64,000 nt of DNA from Rhizobium aethiopicum (GTDB lineage: Bacteria; Pseudomonadota; Alphaproteobacteria; Rhizobiales; Rhizobiaceae), in contig NZ_FMAJ01000008.1 in the NCBI RefSeq assembly GCF_900094625.1, positions 248,001-312,000 on the forward strand, in the 5' to 3' direction. This document shows, piece after piece, positions 18,848 to 28,724 of this stretch (its first letter is position 1; every line of letters starts with the position of its first letter). A program made the translations under genes and the position numbers. The notes beneath the pieces were generated by a model. It made no database searches. It had not been told where the DNA came from and worked only from the letters and a program-made list of their open reading frames with translations.

Positions 18848-21800
18848 GTGCAAAACAATCTGATGACATCGAGGAAATTCGCGCCGCTGTTCTGGACACA
18901 GTTCCTGACTGCCTTCAACGACAATTTCCTCAAGAATACTTTGGTATTCCTCATCCTCTTCAAGATGTCGGCGAGCGAGGGGGCAGCCTTGGTGACGCTT
19001 GCCGGCGTCATCCTCATCGTGCCCTTCCTGCTGCTCTCGGCGCTCGGCGGCGAAATCGCCGACAAGCACGACAAGGCCAAGGTGGCCGAACTCTTGAAAC
19101 GCTGCGAGATCGGCATCGCCGCTCTTGCCGTCGTCGGCCTCGGCTTTTCCTCGATTTTTGTGCTGATGGTGGCGCTCTTCGGCTTCGGCGTCGTCTCGGC
19201 GCTGTTCGGGCCGATCAAATACGGCATCCTGCCCGATCATCTCGAACGCCGCGACCTGCCGAAGGCCAATGCCTGGATCGAGGGCGGCACCTTCATCGCC
19301 ATTCTCGGCGGCACGATCATCGCCGCCCTTGCCTTCTCAAGCGGCGACAATGTGCTGCTCTTCGGCTCGATGATGATGGGGCTGTCGCTGCTCTGCTGGC
19401 TTTCGGCCCGCATGATCCCGCCGACCGGCTCCAAGGCGCCGGATCTTCAGATCGATCGCAATGTCATCCGCTCCAGCTACACGCTGGTCATGGAAATCCG
19501 TGAGGACAAGCGGCTGTGGCGTTCGGCGCTGATGAACTGCTGGTTCTGGCTGGTCGGCGCCTTCATTCTCTCCATCCTGCCGACCATGGTGACCGAGCTG
19601 CTCGGCGGCTCCGAGCTCGTCGTGCCGGCCTATCTCACCGTTTTTGCGGTGGCCGTCGCGATCGGCTCCGGCATCGCCGCCTGGATGTCATCAGGCCGCA
19701 TCGTGCTCCTGCCGGCCCCTGTTGGTACGGCGCTGCTCGGCCTCTTCAGCCTCGATCTCGCCTGGAACCTCTGGGGCCTCGCTTCGACGTCGCACGCGAC
19801 GACCATCCTCGCCTTCTTCGCCGGCGAAAATACCATCCGCGTCGCCATCGATCTCGCCGGCATGGCAATCTCCGGCGCCTTCATCGCGGTGCCGACTTTC
19901 GCCGGCCTGCAGAGCTGGGCGCATGAGGACCGCCGCGCCCGCGTCATCGGCGCCGCCAATGTGCTGTCGGCGCTGTTCATCACCGTCGGCCTCGGCCTCG
20001 TCGCCGTCATCCAGGCGCTCGGCGCCTCCATCCCTGAGATCCTGATCGGCCTCGGCATCGTCAATTTCGCCGTCGCCTGGCTGATGCTGAAGACGCTGCC
20101 GACCAATGCCTTCCGCGATTTCATCTCGATCCTGTTCCGCGCCTTCATGCGTCTCGAGGTCGAGGGGCTGGAGAATATCAAGAAGGCCGGCCCGGCGCCG
20201 ATCATTGCTCTCAACCATGTCAGCCTGCTCGATGGCGCCTTGGCGCTCGCCATCACCGAGGAGGAGCCGGTCTTTGCCGTCGATTACAAGATCGCCCAGG
20301 CCTGGTGGGTGCGGCCCTTCCTGAAACTGTGCAAGTTCCTGCCGCTCGACGCGACAAAGCCGATGGCGACGCGCTCGCTGATCAAGGTGGCGCAGGAAGG
20401 CAACCCGATCGGCATCTTCCCCGAAGGCCGGCTGACGGTGACCGGCACGCTGATGAAGGTCTATGACGGTGCCGCCATGGTCGCCGACAAGACCGGCTCG
20501 ATGGTGGTGCCGGTCAAGATCGACGGGCTGGAGAAGACCTATTTCTCCTATCTCGACAACGGCAAGATCCGCCGCCGGCTGTTTCCCAAGGTCAAGGTCA
20601 CCATTCTCGAGCCGGTAAAGCTCGAAGTGCCGCCGGAGCTGAAAGGCCGCAAGCGTCGCACGGCAGCGGGTGCCGCCCTCTACCAGGTGATGTCGAACCT
20701 GTTGTTCCGCACCGCCGATACCTCGTCCACCGTGCTCGAGCGTGTTATCCAGGCCGGCCACGAATTCGGCATGGGCAAGCTCGCCGTCGAAGATCCGGTC
20801 ACCGGCCGGCTGACCTATGGCAAGCTGCTGACGGGTGCTGCCGTGCTCGGCGCCAAGTTCCGCGCCCGTTTCCCGGAGAAGAACCTCGGCGTCATGCTGC
20901 CGAATGCCAATGGCGCCGCCGCCACCCTGCTCGGCGTCATGAGCGCCGGCAAGGTTCCGGCCATGCTGAACTTCACCGCCGGAGCCGCCAATATCCTCTC
21001 TGCCTGCAAGGCGGCTGAGGTCAAACACGTGCTGACCTCGCGCGCCTTCGTCACCCAGGCCAAGCTCGGCCCTGTCATCGAGGAGCTGGAAAAGCAGCTG
21101 ACGATCGTCTGGCTCGATGATCTCACAACCGAAATCTCATTCAAGGACAAGCTCATCGGGCTTCTCCGCAAGGCGCGGCCGCTCGTCAAGCGCCAGGCCG
21201 ACGATCCGGCCGTCATCCTCTTCACCTCGGGCTCCGAGGGCACGCCGAAGGGCGTGGTGCTGACCCACCGCAACATCCTGTCGAACGCCGCCCAGGCCGC
21301 CGCCCGCATCGATTTCCACAGCGGCGACAAGGTGTTCAACATCCTGCCCGTCTTCCATTCCTTCGGGCTGACGGCCGGCACCGTGCTGCCGCTGATCTCG
21401 GGCGTGCCGGTCTATTTCTATCCATCGCCGCTGCATTACCGCATCGTGCCGGAGCTGATCTATGTCTCCAACGCCACGATCATCTTCGGCACCGATACCT
21501 TCCTCAACGGCTATGCCAGGACGGCGCATCCTTATGATTTCCGCTCGATCCGCTACATCTTCTCCGGCGCCGAGCCGGTGAAGGCTTCGACCCGCCACAC
21601 CTACATGGAGAAATTCGGCCTGCGCATCCTCGAAGGTTACGGCGTCACCGAGACCGCGCCTGTGATTTCGATCAACACGCCGATGTACAACCGCTCCGGC
21701 ACGGTCGGCAAAATCCTGCCGGGCATGGATTGGAAGCTCGAGCCGGTGCCCGGCATCGACGAGGGCGGCAGGCTGCATGTGCGCGGCGCCAATGTCATGG

Positions 21801-22243
21801 CCGGTTATCTCCGCGCCGAAAAGCCCGGCGTGCTCGAACCGCTCGCCGATGGCTGGCACGACACCGGCGACATCGTCACCATCGACGAGGACGGCTTCGT
21901 CAAGATCCGCGGCCGCGCCAAGCGCTTCGCCAAGATCGGCGGCGAAATGGTGTCGCTGGCGGCAATCGAGGCGCTCGCCGCCGAGCTCTGGCCCGGCGCG
22001 CTCTCGGTCGTCTCCTCGCTGCCCGACCCCAAGAAGGGCGAGCGCCTGGTGCTGCTCACCGAAGCCGAAACCGCCACCCGCGCCGAATTCCTCGCCTTCG
22101 CCAAGTCCAGGGGCGCCATGGACATGATGGTCCCGGCCGAGGTCACCATCGGCAAGGTGCCGGTGCTGGGCTCCGGCAAGGTCGATTTCGTCGCGGCGCG
22201 CAAGCTGGCGGAGGGGGCGGCTGAGAAGGAAGAGGCGGCGTAG
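18848..22243 (+). CDS. Three-domain acyl-ACP synthetase / 2-acylglycerophospholipid acyltransferase
   Basis: The 1131-residue product combines three parts. Residues about 10-420 form an MFS-type (LplT-like) multi-helix transporter. Residues about 440-620 form a PlsC acyltransferase with NHVSLLD (His457, Asp462) and FPEGRLT (524-530). Residues about 650-1120 form an AMP-binding acyl-activating enzyme with LFTSGSEGTPKG around residue 791 and GYGVTETAP. This is the layout of LplT-Aas fusions that take up lysophospholipid and re-acylate it. The start is GTG (18848). Its position after pspA and yiaA fits membrane repair, although the palindrome between them suggests separate control. Confidence 0.93.
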   Translation: MQNNLMTSRKFAPLFWTQFLTAFNDNFLKNTLVFLILFKMSASEGAALVTLAGVILIVPFLLLSALGGEIADKHDKAKVAELLKRCEIGIAALAVVGLGFSSIFVLMVALFGFGVVSALFGPIKYGILPDHLERRDLPKANAWIEGGTFIAILGGTIIAALAFSSGDNVLLFGSMMMGLSLLCWLSARMIPPTGSKAPDLQIDRNVIRSSYTLVMEIREDKRLWRSALMNCWFWLVGAFILSILPTMVTELLGGSELVVPAYLTVFAVAVAIGSGIAAWMSSGRIVLLPAPVGTALLGLFSLDLAWNLWGLASTSHATTILAFFAGENTIRVAIDLAGMAISGAFIAVPTFAGLQSWAHEDRRARVIGAANVLSALFITVGLGLVAVIQALGASIPEILIGLGIVNFAVAWLMLKTLPTNAFRDFISILFRAFMRLEVEGLENIKKAGPAPIIALNHVSLLDGALALAITEEEPVFAVDYKIAQAWWVRPFLKLCKFLPLDATKPMATRSLIKVAQEGNPIGIFPEGRLTVTGTLMKVYDGAAMVADKTGSMVVPVKIDGLEKTYFSYLDNGKIRRRLFPKVKVTILEPVKLEVPPELKGRKRRTAAGAALYQVMSNLLFRTADTSSTVLERVIQAGHEFGMGKLAVEDPVTGRLTYGKLLTGAAVLGAKFRARFPEKNLGVMLPNANGAAATLLGVMSAGKVPAMLNFTAGAANILSACKAAEVKHVLTSRAFVTQAKLGPVIEELEKQLTIVWLDDLTTEISFKDKLIGLLRKARPLVKRQADDPAVILFTSGSEGTPKGVVLTHRNILSNAAQAAARIDFHSGDKVFNILPVFHSFGLTAGTVLPLISGVPVYFYPSPLHYRIVPELIYVSNATIIFGTDTFLNGYARTAHPYDFRSIRYIFSGAEPVKASTRHTYMEKFGLRILEGYGVTETAPVISINTPMYNRSGTVGKILPGMDWKLEPVPGIDEGGRLHVRGANVMAGYLRAEKPGVLEPLADGWHDTGDIVTIDEDGFVKIRGRAKRFAKIGGEMVSLAAIEALAAELWPGALSVVSSLPDPKKGERLVLLTEAETATRAEFLAFAKSRGAMDMMVPAEVTIGKVPVLGSGKVDFVAARKLAEGAAEKEEAA

Positions 22244-22269
22244 GCGAAGGTTAGGGGGCGTCCGGTTCT

Positions 22270-22452
22270 GTGGCACCCCCCTCTGCCCTGCCGGGCATCT
22301 CCCCCACAAGGGGGGAGATCGGCAAGCGGCGAACACCTCGGTCCCTTCTATTGATATACGGATGTAAGCGGTCATTGTTTGGGGAAGCCCGTGAGCCCAA
22401 CCAATCTCCCCCCTTGTGGGGGAGATGTCCGGCAGGACAGAGGGGGGTGCCA
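22270..22452. repeat. Large inverted intergenic repeat, second copy of the 9631 family
   Basis: GTGGCACCCCCCTCTGCCCT and CCGGGCATCTCCCCCACAAG at the left are mirrored by CTTGTGGGGGAGATGTCCGG and CAGGACAGAGGGGGGTGCCA at the right. About 90 bp of spacer lies between, in which only scattered similarity to the first copy remains. Confidence 0.8.
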
Positions 22453-22522
22453 CACGCCGCAGTGACTATTCGGCAATCCAAGCGTCCCGACCATGCAAAG
22501 TTAACCCTCGGAGCAAACCGAC

Positions 22523-23587
22523 ATGGCCGACATCGAAATCTTCGACGGGCACAATGACGCCGTTCAGTTCATCGCCGAATACACGCCGTCCGGCCGGGAC
22601 TTCCTGCTGAGGTCGGAAACCGGGCATCTCGATCTGCCGCGGGCGCGTGAGGGCGGCCTGGTCGGCGGCTTGTTTGCACTGCATGCGGGCCCGGAGCATC
22701 CGCCGGAAAATGACCTGATCATAAAAGAAGACGGCTACGAAGTCGTCTATGCCGAGAGCCTCGATCCGCTTTATGCCCGCCGGCAGATCGAGGCCCAGCG
22801 TCTGGCGCTGGAGGGATTGATCCGCCGCTCCGGTGGTCGGATGCGCCTGGCGGTCAATGTCGATGAGATCGCGGCCGCCAGAGCCGAGGGCGCCTTCGCC
22901 GTCGTGCTTCATATGGAAGGGGCCGAAGCGGTGGATGGCGAATTCGACTATCTCAAGCAGCTCTATGATGCGGGCCTGCGGTCGCTGGGGCCGGTCTGGA
23001 GCCGCCCGAACATATTCGGCTACGGCGTTCCCTTCGCCTATCCCAGGTCGCCGGATACCGGTCCCGGGCTGACCGCGATCGGCAAGGAGCTGGTCAGGAC
23101 CTGCAATCGGCTCGGCATCATGATCGATCTGGCGCATCTGAACGAACGCGGATTCTGGGATGTGGCAGCCTTGAGCGACGCCCCTCTCGTCGTCACCCAT
23201 GCCTGCGCCCATGCCGTCTGCCCGTCGACCCGAAACCTCACCGACAGGCAGCTCGACGCCATCCGCGACACCGACGGCGTGATCGGCTTCAACCTCTCGG
23301 TCAACGACATCCGGGCGGATGGCCACCTGATTGACGATACCCCGCTCGACGACATCGTTGACCATATCAAATATCTGATCGACCGCGTCGGCGAAGACCG
23401 GGTCGCCCTCGGATCGGATTTCGACGGCGCGGTGATTCCTCGCGCGATCAAGGATGCGAGCGGCCTGCAGCAGCTCTTCGAAGCGATGCGCAAAAACGGC
23501 TTCGACAGTGAGAGCCTGTCGAAATTCGCCTTCGACAACTGGCTGCGCGTGTTTAAGCTGACATGGAAGAACGGTCCGTCGTCGTGA
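22523..23587 (+). CDS. Membrane dipeptidase-like protein, peptidase family M19
   Basis: The 354-residue product has the M19 metal-binding start DGHNDA (His10, Asp12), the bridging glutamate in LHMEGAEAVDG, and later VTHACAHAVCPSTRNL with the metal histidines. The conserved ALGSDFDGAV lies near the C-terminus. M19 enzymes hydrolyse dipeptides, often containing D-residues or dehydro residues, with two zinc ions. No signal peptide is visible, so the enzyme is probably cytosolic. The gene follows a palindromic repeat and is monocistronic as far as can be seen. Confidence 0.9.
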   Translation: MADIEIFDGHNDAVQFIAEYTPSGRDFLLRSETGHLDLPRAREGGLVGGLFALHAGPEHPPENDLIIKEDGYEVVYAESLDPLYARRQIEAQRLALEGLIRRSGGRMRLAVNVDEIAAARAEGAFAVVLHMEGAEAVDGEFDYLKQLYDAGLRSLGPVWSRPNIFGYGVPFAYPRSPDTGPGLTAIGKELVRTCNRLGIMIDLAHLNERGFWDVAALSDAPLVVTHACAHAVCPSTRNLTDRQLDAIRDTDGVIGFNLSVNDIRADGHLIDDTPLDDIVDHIKYLIDRVGEDRVALGSDFDGAVIPRAIKDASGLQQLFEAMRKNGFDSESLSKFAFDNWLRVFKLTWKNGPSS

Positions 23588-23637
23588 CGCGGATGCGGTG
23601 CCGCTGCGGGGAGACCAATGAAGTCGAGTGCTTGGCT

Positions 23638-24030
23638 GTGGATCCCAGGTTCAAGCCCTGGGATGACGGAGTGTGTGTTGGCGTTCTTGCCAAACCCACA
23701 GACGGTGCAGCGTGTGCCTCCGCTTGCCGCAGTTCCATTACCGCCGCTGAGCCGCGGCCTCATCGCGCCGGCGAGTCCTGTGTTTCCCGGCACCACCTCT
23801 CCTCCGTCATCCCAGGGCTTTACATCAAGCCCTGGGATGACGGAGTGTTGGGTGGCGTTCTCACCACACGTACCGCCGGTGCAGGACGCGCGCCTTTGCA
23901 TCGCGCCGGTGGAGCTGACGGGTCCGGCACTATCTCTCCTCCGTCAGAAGCCCCATCCCACGCCGGCGAGGCGTGTGCTCCCGGCACCACCTCTCCTCCG
24001 TCATCCCAGGGCTTGACCCTGGGATCCACA
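23638..24030. repeat. Cluster of palindromic CCCAGG...CCTGGG repeats
   Basis: Three modules at about 23638-23671, 23805-23845 and 23995-24030 contain GGATCCCAGGTTCAAGCCCT, CCAGGGCTTTACATCAAGCC and CCAGGGCTTGACCCTGGGAT or close variants. Between them are short direct repeats (GCGCCGGTGGAG-like, CACCACCTCTCCTCCGTCA at two places). The interval 23588-24195 has no convincing gene. Confidence 0.75.
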
Positions 24031-24195
24031 GCCGAGCACGGCGGGCAAGCGGGCGCAACGGCGTCGCCATGCGCCCGCCACGACTGGCATCACCGCTCCG
24101 GTAAAGCCTCGATCGCGTGGCGGCATCGACCAGCGCCCCGCCGGTTTCGGGCCGGCGATGTCGCCTACAGCGGCACCGCCGCGCTCGCCTGAGGT

Positions 24196-24570
24196 TCAGG
24201 ATTTGACGCTTTCGAGATGCCAGACCTTGGCGACGATGCGCCAGCCCTCGGCGCCCCTTGCGAAGCAGAGGTGGTCGATGAAGATATTGGCATGGATGCG
24301 CGGCCGGACCTTGACCGTGGCAGCCTTCGGCGACAGCCAGTCGATCAGGATGATTTCATCCTCGCGATCCTGGGCGCGGCTGGCCGGAGACACCCGCTTG
24401 GCGATCACCTGGCGGTAATTTGCGATCGGGTCGACCGTGATCCTTCCCTCGTCTGCGTCGAACAGGCTGCAGGCGGGGTGAAAGACCTGGTCGAACAAGG
24501 CGAGATCGCAGGCATAGAGGGCGTCGAAATAGATCTGGATCGCATCCAGCAGTTCGGTATCGCGGCGCAT
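24196..24570 (-). CDS. NTF2-like / SnoaL-like family protein
   Basis: The 124-residue product begins MRRDTELLDAIQIYFDALYA and has the cone-shaped NTF2-like fold pattern: an N-terminal helix pair, FDQVFHPACSLFDADEGRIT, and a final strand pair GWRIVAKVWHLESVKS. Similar proteins are annotated as putative lumazine-binding or nuclear transport factor 2 family. The start at 24570 is supported by GGGAAA; the alternative at 24582 has no such site. The role is unknown. Confidence 0.75.
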   Translation of the reverse strand: MRRDTELLDAIQIYFDALYACDLALFDQVFHPACSLFDADEGRITVDPIANYRQVIAKRVSPASRAQDREDEIILIDWLSPKAATVKVRPRIHANIFIDHLCFARGAEGWRIVAKVWHLESVKS

Positions 24571-24948
24571 CGTGTTTCCCATTGTTGTCGGCCGGGCAAA
24601 TTCGCATGGCTGCAGCAGGCGTTGCCAGTGGCGGAACTGCCAGATGTCGATGCGTTCATGCCAAAGAGTGCACACTTCGTTCTTCACGCCGAACAGACGT
24701 GTCATCACCGTCGTCTATGATGGCGCGATTGCGTCCCTGTCCGGAGCAGCGGGCGTATTTGCCAAGAGATTCCGGCTCCTGATCAATCTCAGTGGGAGGC
24801 ATAAATCGCCGGTGCACTGTCGGGCTTGCGTGGGCGAAGTATCCTGATGACGCGTTTCGCCTGTTGTTCGGCGCATATGAGGTTGTGTCGCCGGGGCAGT
24901 CGCTTCACCATGAAGGCAACTTCAGCTCCGGACAGAGACAGGCAGGCA

Positions 24949-27924
24949 ATGACAGATATCGCGCAGATGCAGGAACAGCGGTTGAGCGCCCTTCGACAGA
25001 CCGCGTCTGGCGCGCCGAGACTGCCGTCCAACCCGTTCTTCGGCGTCGGGCCGATCACCGATGCGACGACCGACGAGGTCGACAGCCGCCTGCGGCGCAT
25101 CGCCTTCGACGCCTGGATCGAAAAGACCTATCGCAAGTTCGACGACAAGGGCAACGATATCGGCGGCTTCACCACGGCCGAGATTTCCCGCAGCATGCAT
25201 CGCGGCTATCCGGCCGACAAGATCCTGACCGACATGATGCGGGCGATCCACCGCTATTTCGGCTTTCCCAAAACCAACCGCATGGCGGTCGGTCTCGGCG
25301 GCGGCCACAGCGGCTTCACCGTCTGCATCCAGCACCTGATGAATGCCAACGATGCCGGCCAGCGCGTCTATGTCGATACGCCGCGGCCGGAGAGCGATCC
25401 GTCCAAGGCGGCGGGCTTCTTCCGCCAGTCATGGGCCACACAGCTGATCGAGATGCAGCGCTTCGCCGAAAAAGGCTGCGAGAGCCGCATTCATTTCGCC
25501 GCCTCCGAGGGCGTGATCCCGACGGCGGCCGAACTGTCGGCCCTCGGCGTGTCGATCTTCGTCGGCGTCGGCCACGAGACGACTGGGGCCAATGCCTATA
25601 CCAGCGGCGAAATCCACGAGCTGTTGAACTGGCTCGATGGCGATCCGGCCAACCGCCATGCGGTGTTCGACGCCACCTCGATGCTCGGCGCCATGCCCTG
25701 GGAGCCCGAACTGGTCAGCGCCGTGATGGCGAAATGCTGCCTGTTCATGCCGTTCCAGAAGGCGATCGGCGGCATCTCCGGCTATTTCGTCGCCTCCTTC
25801 ACCCCGCATGCCCTGGCCCTGATCGAGAAGAACCAGCAGGATCCCGCCTGGGCGATCCCGCGGCAGCTGAAGATCGCGCCGCCGATCGATCCGCGCCAGC
25901 CGTTTTCGGCTAAGCGCTCCGTCGATGCCGGCCCATTCTACGATGCCGCCGAAGACCGCATGCTCGGCGGCGTCATCAACACCTATAGCGCGCTCGCCTT
26001 TGCGGAGACCACCTTCGGCCTGCTGCAGTCGGAGGCCAGGGTCGGCTCGGTCGTCGAGCTCAACCGCCGCTCCGCCGCCAATCGCGCCGTGATCGACGAA
26101 TGGGTCAAGTCGCACCCGCTTCTGTCTTTGACCGTCACCGATGCCGAGCGGCGCGGTGCGGCGGTGACGCTGCTGAAGGTCGAGGATCAGGGCATCACCG
26201 ATGCCGCCATCCACGCTCGTATCATTGCCCGCTCCAAGCAGCTGCTCGGTTATGAGGGCATCACCCATCCGAACGGCGAATACGAGCCCGGCCTCGACGC
26301 GGCCCGCTACGTCAACGCCTTCCCGGGCACGCCGGGCGATTACCGCGCCTGGGTTGGCGGCATCCGCGAGCCGGAAGATGTAGTGGCGCTCCTGGAAAAT
26401 CTGCAATATGCCTATCTCAGAGCCAAGATCGTCGTTCTCGAGGAAGAGCTGGAAAAACACGGCGTAACCTTCGAGGCGCCGGTCAAAGCTGAAGGCGCGC
26501 TGCGCAAGGATGATCCGAACCGCGCCTATACGGTGCTGATCGCCGATCTGGTCGGCCTGCGCTTCGGCGCCGACGGTGAGCCTGACTACAGCGAGGTCAA
26601 GGCCTATATCGAGGAGAAGGGCGGGGTCTTCCATCTCGGCCCGCTCGGCGATCGCGCCGGCCTCGAAAAGGGCCGCATCCACTTCTTCTACCAGCCGAAC
26701 TTGAGCACCGAGGCGGAAATCCTGCCGCAGACCGACAAGGGCCAGTACGACGCCCTGATTGCGGCTGCGACCTTCATCCCGAAGGCCTCGGTCTTCCCGC
26801 TCGGCGGCGTGCGCATCGGCGCCGGCACCGGCAATATGGGCTCGGCCTCCTGGGGCGGCGGCAACGGCGAGGGCGGCACCGCGGCCCTGATGAACACGCC
26901 CGGCATCAACAGCCGCGCGACCGCACAGATGGCCGTGAAGGCGATCCTGAAGGTCGTTCCCGACCTGCCGGTCGACCGGCTGCACCGGATGGTCGCCGGC
27001 GGCGATTTCGATACCGGCCGCCAGCTCAAGGATTTCCCGACGGCCAAGCTCGAGGGCCGCAAGCTCGCCGTGCTCGGCTACGGCAATATCGGCCGTGAAG
27101 TCGCCAAGCTCGCTAGGGCTTTCGGCATGCAGGTGGCGATCTATGCCCGCGAGCATCACAAGCGCTGGATCGAGGCCGAGGGCTTTAACTATGCCGCAAG
27201 CCCGGCCGAAGCGGCCAGCGGCGCCGATGTGCTCTCCGTCCATATCGGCCTCGGCCGCCTGGATGCATCGACCGGCATCTATTCCAATGCCGGCACGGTG
27301 GACGCGAAAGTGCTCTCCGCCATGAACCATGGCGCGGTGCTGGTCAATTACGACCGCGGCGAAGTGGTCGATACCGACGCGCTCGACGCGGCGCTGTCGT
27401 CGGGCAAGATCGCCCATGCGGCAATCGACGCCGACCTCTTCAGCGATGCCGCGACCGGCACGCTCAGCGGCCCGATGCTGCCCTACCTGCCGCTCGAACA
27501 GCGCCACAAGGGCAAGCTCGAGCTCTTGCCGCATGCCGCCGCCGACACCGATCACCCCTCGCGGGTGACCGGCGCCAAGCAGGCGGTCGACCAGATCTTC
27601 GACGTCATCCGCTTCAAATCCGTCGTCAATCTCAAGGGCGACCTGCCGGAGGGTTACGTCTCGGCCGGCAGCCGCACGCCGGCCGGCATCGGCAAGGTGA
27701 CGAAGCAGGTGGTCGCGGAAGCCGGCGTCAAGGCGGAACTGCTGGAAGAACTGCGCCAGACCTCGGAAAAGATCGCCGCCATCACGGGCGCGCTCTCCGC
27801 CGTCTCCGATCCCGGCCATCGCGCGCGCATCGTCGAGCGTTACACCGCCCTCCTGGTCGAAAACGCCGACCGGCAGCGGGCGCTTCTCGAGGAGCTCGGC
27901 CTCTACGGCCCGGCGGAGGGCTGA
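24949..27924 (+). CDS. Fusion of a SerC-like PLP aminotransferase with a D-3-phosphoglycerate-dehydrogenase-like enzyme
   Basis: From the start at 24949 the product has 991 residues. Residues about 20-480 form a fold-type I aminotransferase of the phosphoserine aminotransferase kind, with a glycine-rich cofactor loop (GLGGGHSGFTV), VFDATSMLGAMP, and a putative Schiff-base lysine at residue 271 (FMPFQKAIGG). Residues about 540-930 form a 2-hydroxyacid dehydrogenase. The half-domain with NTPGINSRATAQMAV comes first, then the NAD loop GYGNIG (710-715), MNHGAVLVNYDRGEVVDTDA, and the active-site His in LLPHAAADTD. A helical tail follows. The parts resemble the first two serine-pathway enzymes in reverse order. 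In-frame ATGs at 24910 and 24826 are possible starts. Confidence 0.85.
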   Translation: MTDIAQMQEQRLSALRQTASGAPRLPSNPFFGVGPITDATTDEVDSRLRRIAFDAWIEKTYRKFDDKGNDIGGFTTAEISRSMHRGYPADKILTDMMRAIHRYFGFPKTNRMAVGLGGGHSGFTVCIQHLMNANDAGQRVYVDTPRPESDPSKAAGFFRQSWATQLIEMQRFAEKGCESRIHFAASEGVIPTAAELSALGVSIFVGVGHETTGANAYTSGEIHELLNWLDGDPANRHAVFDATSMLGAMPWEPELVSAVMAKCCLFMPFQKAIGGISGYFVASFTPHALALIEKNQQDPAWAIPRQLKIAPPIDPRQPFSAKRSVDAGPFYDAAEDRMLGGVINTYSALAFAETTFGLLQSEARVGSVVELNRRSAANRAVIDEWVKSHPLLSLTVTDAERRGAAVTLLKVEDQGITDAAIHARIIARSKQLLGYEGITHPNGEYEPGLDAARYVNAFPGTPGDYRAWVGGIREPEDVVALLENLQYAYLRAKIVVLEEELEKHGVTFEAPVKAEGALRKDDPNRAYTVLIADLVGLRFGADGEPDYSEVKAYIEEKGGVFHLGPLGDRAGLEKGRIHFFYQPNLSTEAEILPQTDKGQYDALIAAATFIPKASVFPLGGVRIGAGTGNMGSASWGGGNGEGGTAALMNTPGINSRATAQMAVKAILKVVPDLPVDRLHRMVAGGDFDTGRQLKDFPTAKLEGRKLAVLGYGNIGREVAKLARAFGMQVAIYAREHHKRWIEAEGFNYAASPAEAASGADVLSVHIGLGRLDASTGIYSNAGTVDAKVLSAMNHGAVLVNYDRGEVVDTDALDAALSSGKIAHAAIDADLFSDAATGTLSGPMLPYLPLEQRHKGKLELLPHAAADTDHPSRVTGAKQAVDQIFDVIRFKSVVNLKGDLPEGYVSAGSRTPAGIGKVTKQVVAEAGVKAELLEELRQTSEKIAAITGALSAVSDPGHRARIVERYTALLVENADRQRALLEELGLYGPAEG

Positions 27925-28048
27925 GCTCAATCGGCCGGCTCGGCGGGCAGCGATGGTCTCCTATCATTATCGTAATGAGGGGACGCGGCAAGACGATCGC
28001 GATTATCGACATCACGCGGCGCGTGGGCAGACGTGGGCGTCGAATCCT

Positions 28049-28250
28049 GTGGAACCTCCCTCTGCCCTGCCGGGCATCTCCCCCACACGGGGGGAGATTG
28101 GCAGGAGGCGAAGACTTCGTCCTCGCTGGCCGATGCGCAGATTCGTCTGAAAAGACGAGCGACGTTGTAAACGGAAATTGCTCAGGGAAACCCTGAAGCC
28201 CATCCGATCTCTCGCTTGTGGGGAAGATGCCCGGCAGGGCAGAGGGGGTA
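28049..28250. repeat. Large inverted intergenic repeat, third copy of the 9631 family
   Basis: CCTCCCTCTGCCCTGCCGGG and CATCTCCCCCACACGGGGGG at the left face GGGGAAGATGCCCGGCAGGG and CAGAGGGGGT at the right. The spacer holds short inverted pieces such as GCGAAGACTTCGTC. The right arm is more diverged than in the other two copies. Confidence 0.7.
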
Positions 28251-28316
28251 TCTACGCGTTACCGGCGGTCTCAGGCGGCACCCTTGCCGCCTGTCTCCAT
28301 AAGCCGGATGAGCCCG

Positions 28317-28724
28317 TTACTTCTGTTCGGGCGCCAGGAACTCGGCGCAATAGGACGGGCCGTTGACGCCCGGAATGTCGGCGACGGTGCGGATGTCGCG
28401 GATCGTGTAGTCGGAATTGGTGGTGATTTCGGCCTGGCAGCGCAGATAGGCGGTGCGGGCGGCGGAAATCTGCTTGCCGCGCTTGCCATCGGCGCCCTCG
28501 GCGTATTTCGCCGGAATGCGCACGGTCTTGTAGCCGCCGCGCCAGGCGTAGATGGTGCTCGCACCTTCCTCGCGATCGCTGATCGGCGGCCCATAGGCGG
28601 CAAAGAAGATGCCGGCCGATTTGCCGACCCAGCGGGCCTCGATCGGATTGCCGGCGGAAGGAATGGTCGTGCATCCGGCAAGCGCAATGGCAAGCCCGGC
28701 CGCGGTGATGGTGCGGAGTTTCAT
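28317..28724 (-). CDS. Putative lipoprotein, hypothetical
   Basis: The 135-residue product begins MKLRTITAAGLAIALAGCTT, a signal peptide with lipobox LAGC (lipid-anchored Cys18). The mature domain includes ARWVGKSAGIFFAAYGPPIS and two further cysteines (LRCQAE and SYCAEF) that may form a disulfide in the periplasm. GGAACG precedes the ATG. No named family is recognised. Confidence 0.75.
   Translation of the reverse strand: MKLRTITAAGLAIALAGCTTIPSAGNPIEARWVGKSAGIFFAAYGPPISDREEGASTIYAWRGGYKTVRIPAKYAEGADGKRGKQISAARTAYLRCQAEITTNSDYTIRDIRTVADIPGVNGPSYCAEFLAPEQK

Noticed and set aside
21137..22453. 438-codon minus-strand open frame opposite the end of the acyltransferase fusion
   Set aside because: It starts inside the palindromic repeat and has no motif. 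The plus strand encodes the AMP-binding domain.
25429..27930. 833-codon minus-strand open frame opposite the aminotransferase-dehydrogenase fusion
   Set aside because: The composition is that of an antisense shadow. All family motifs are on the plus strand.
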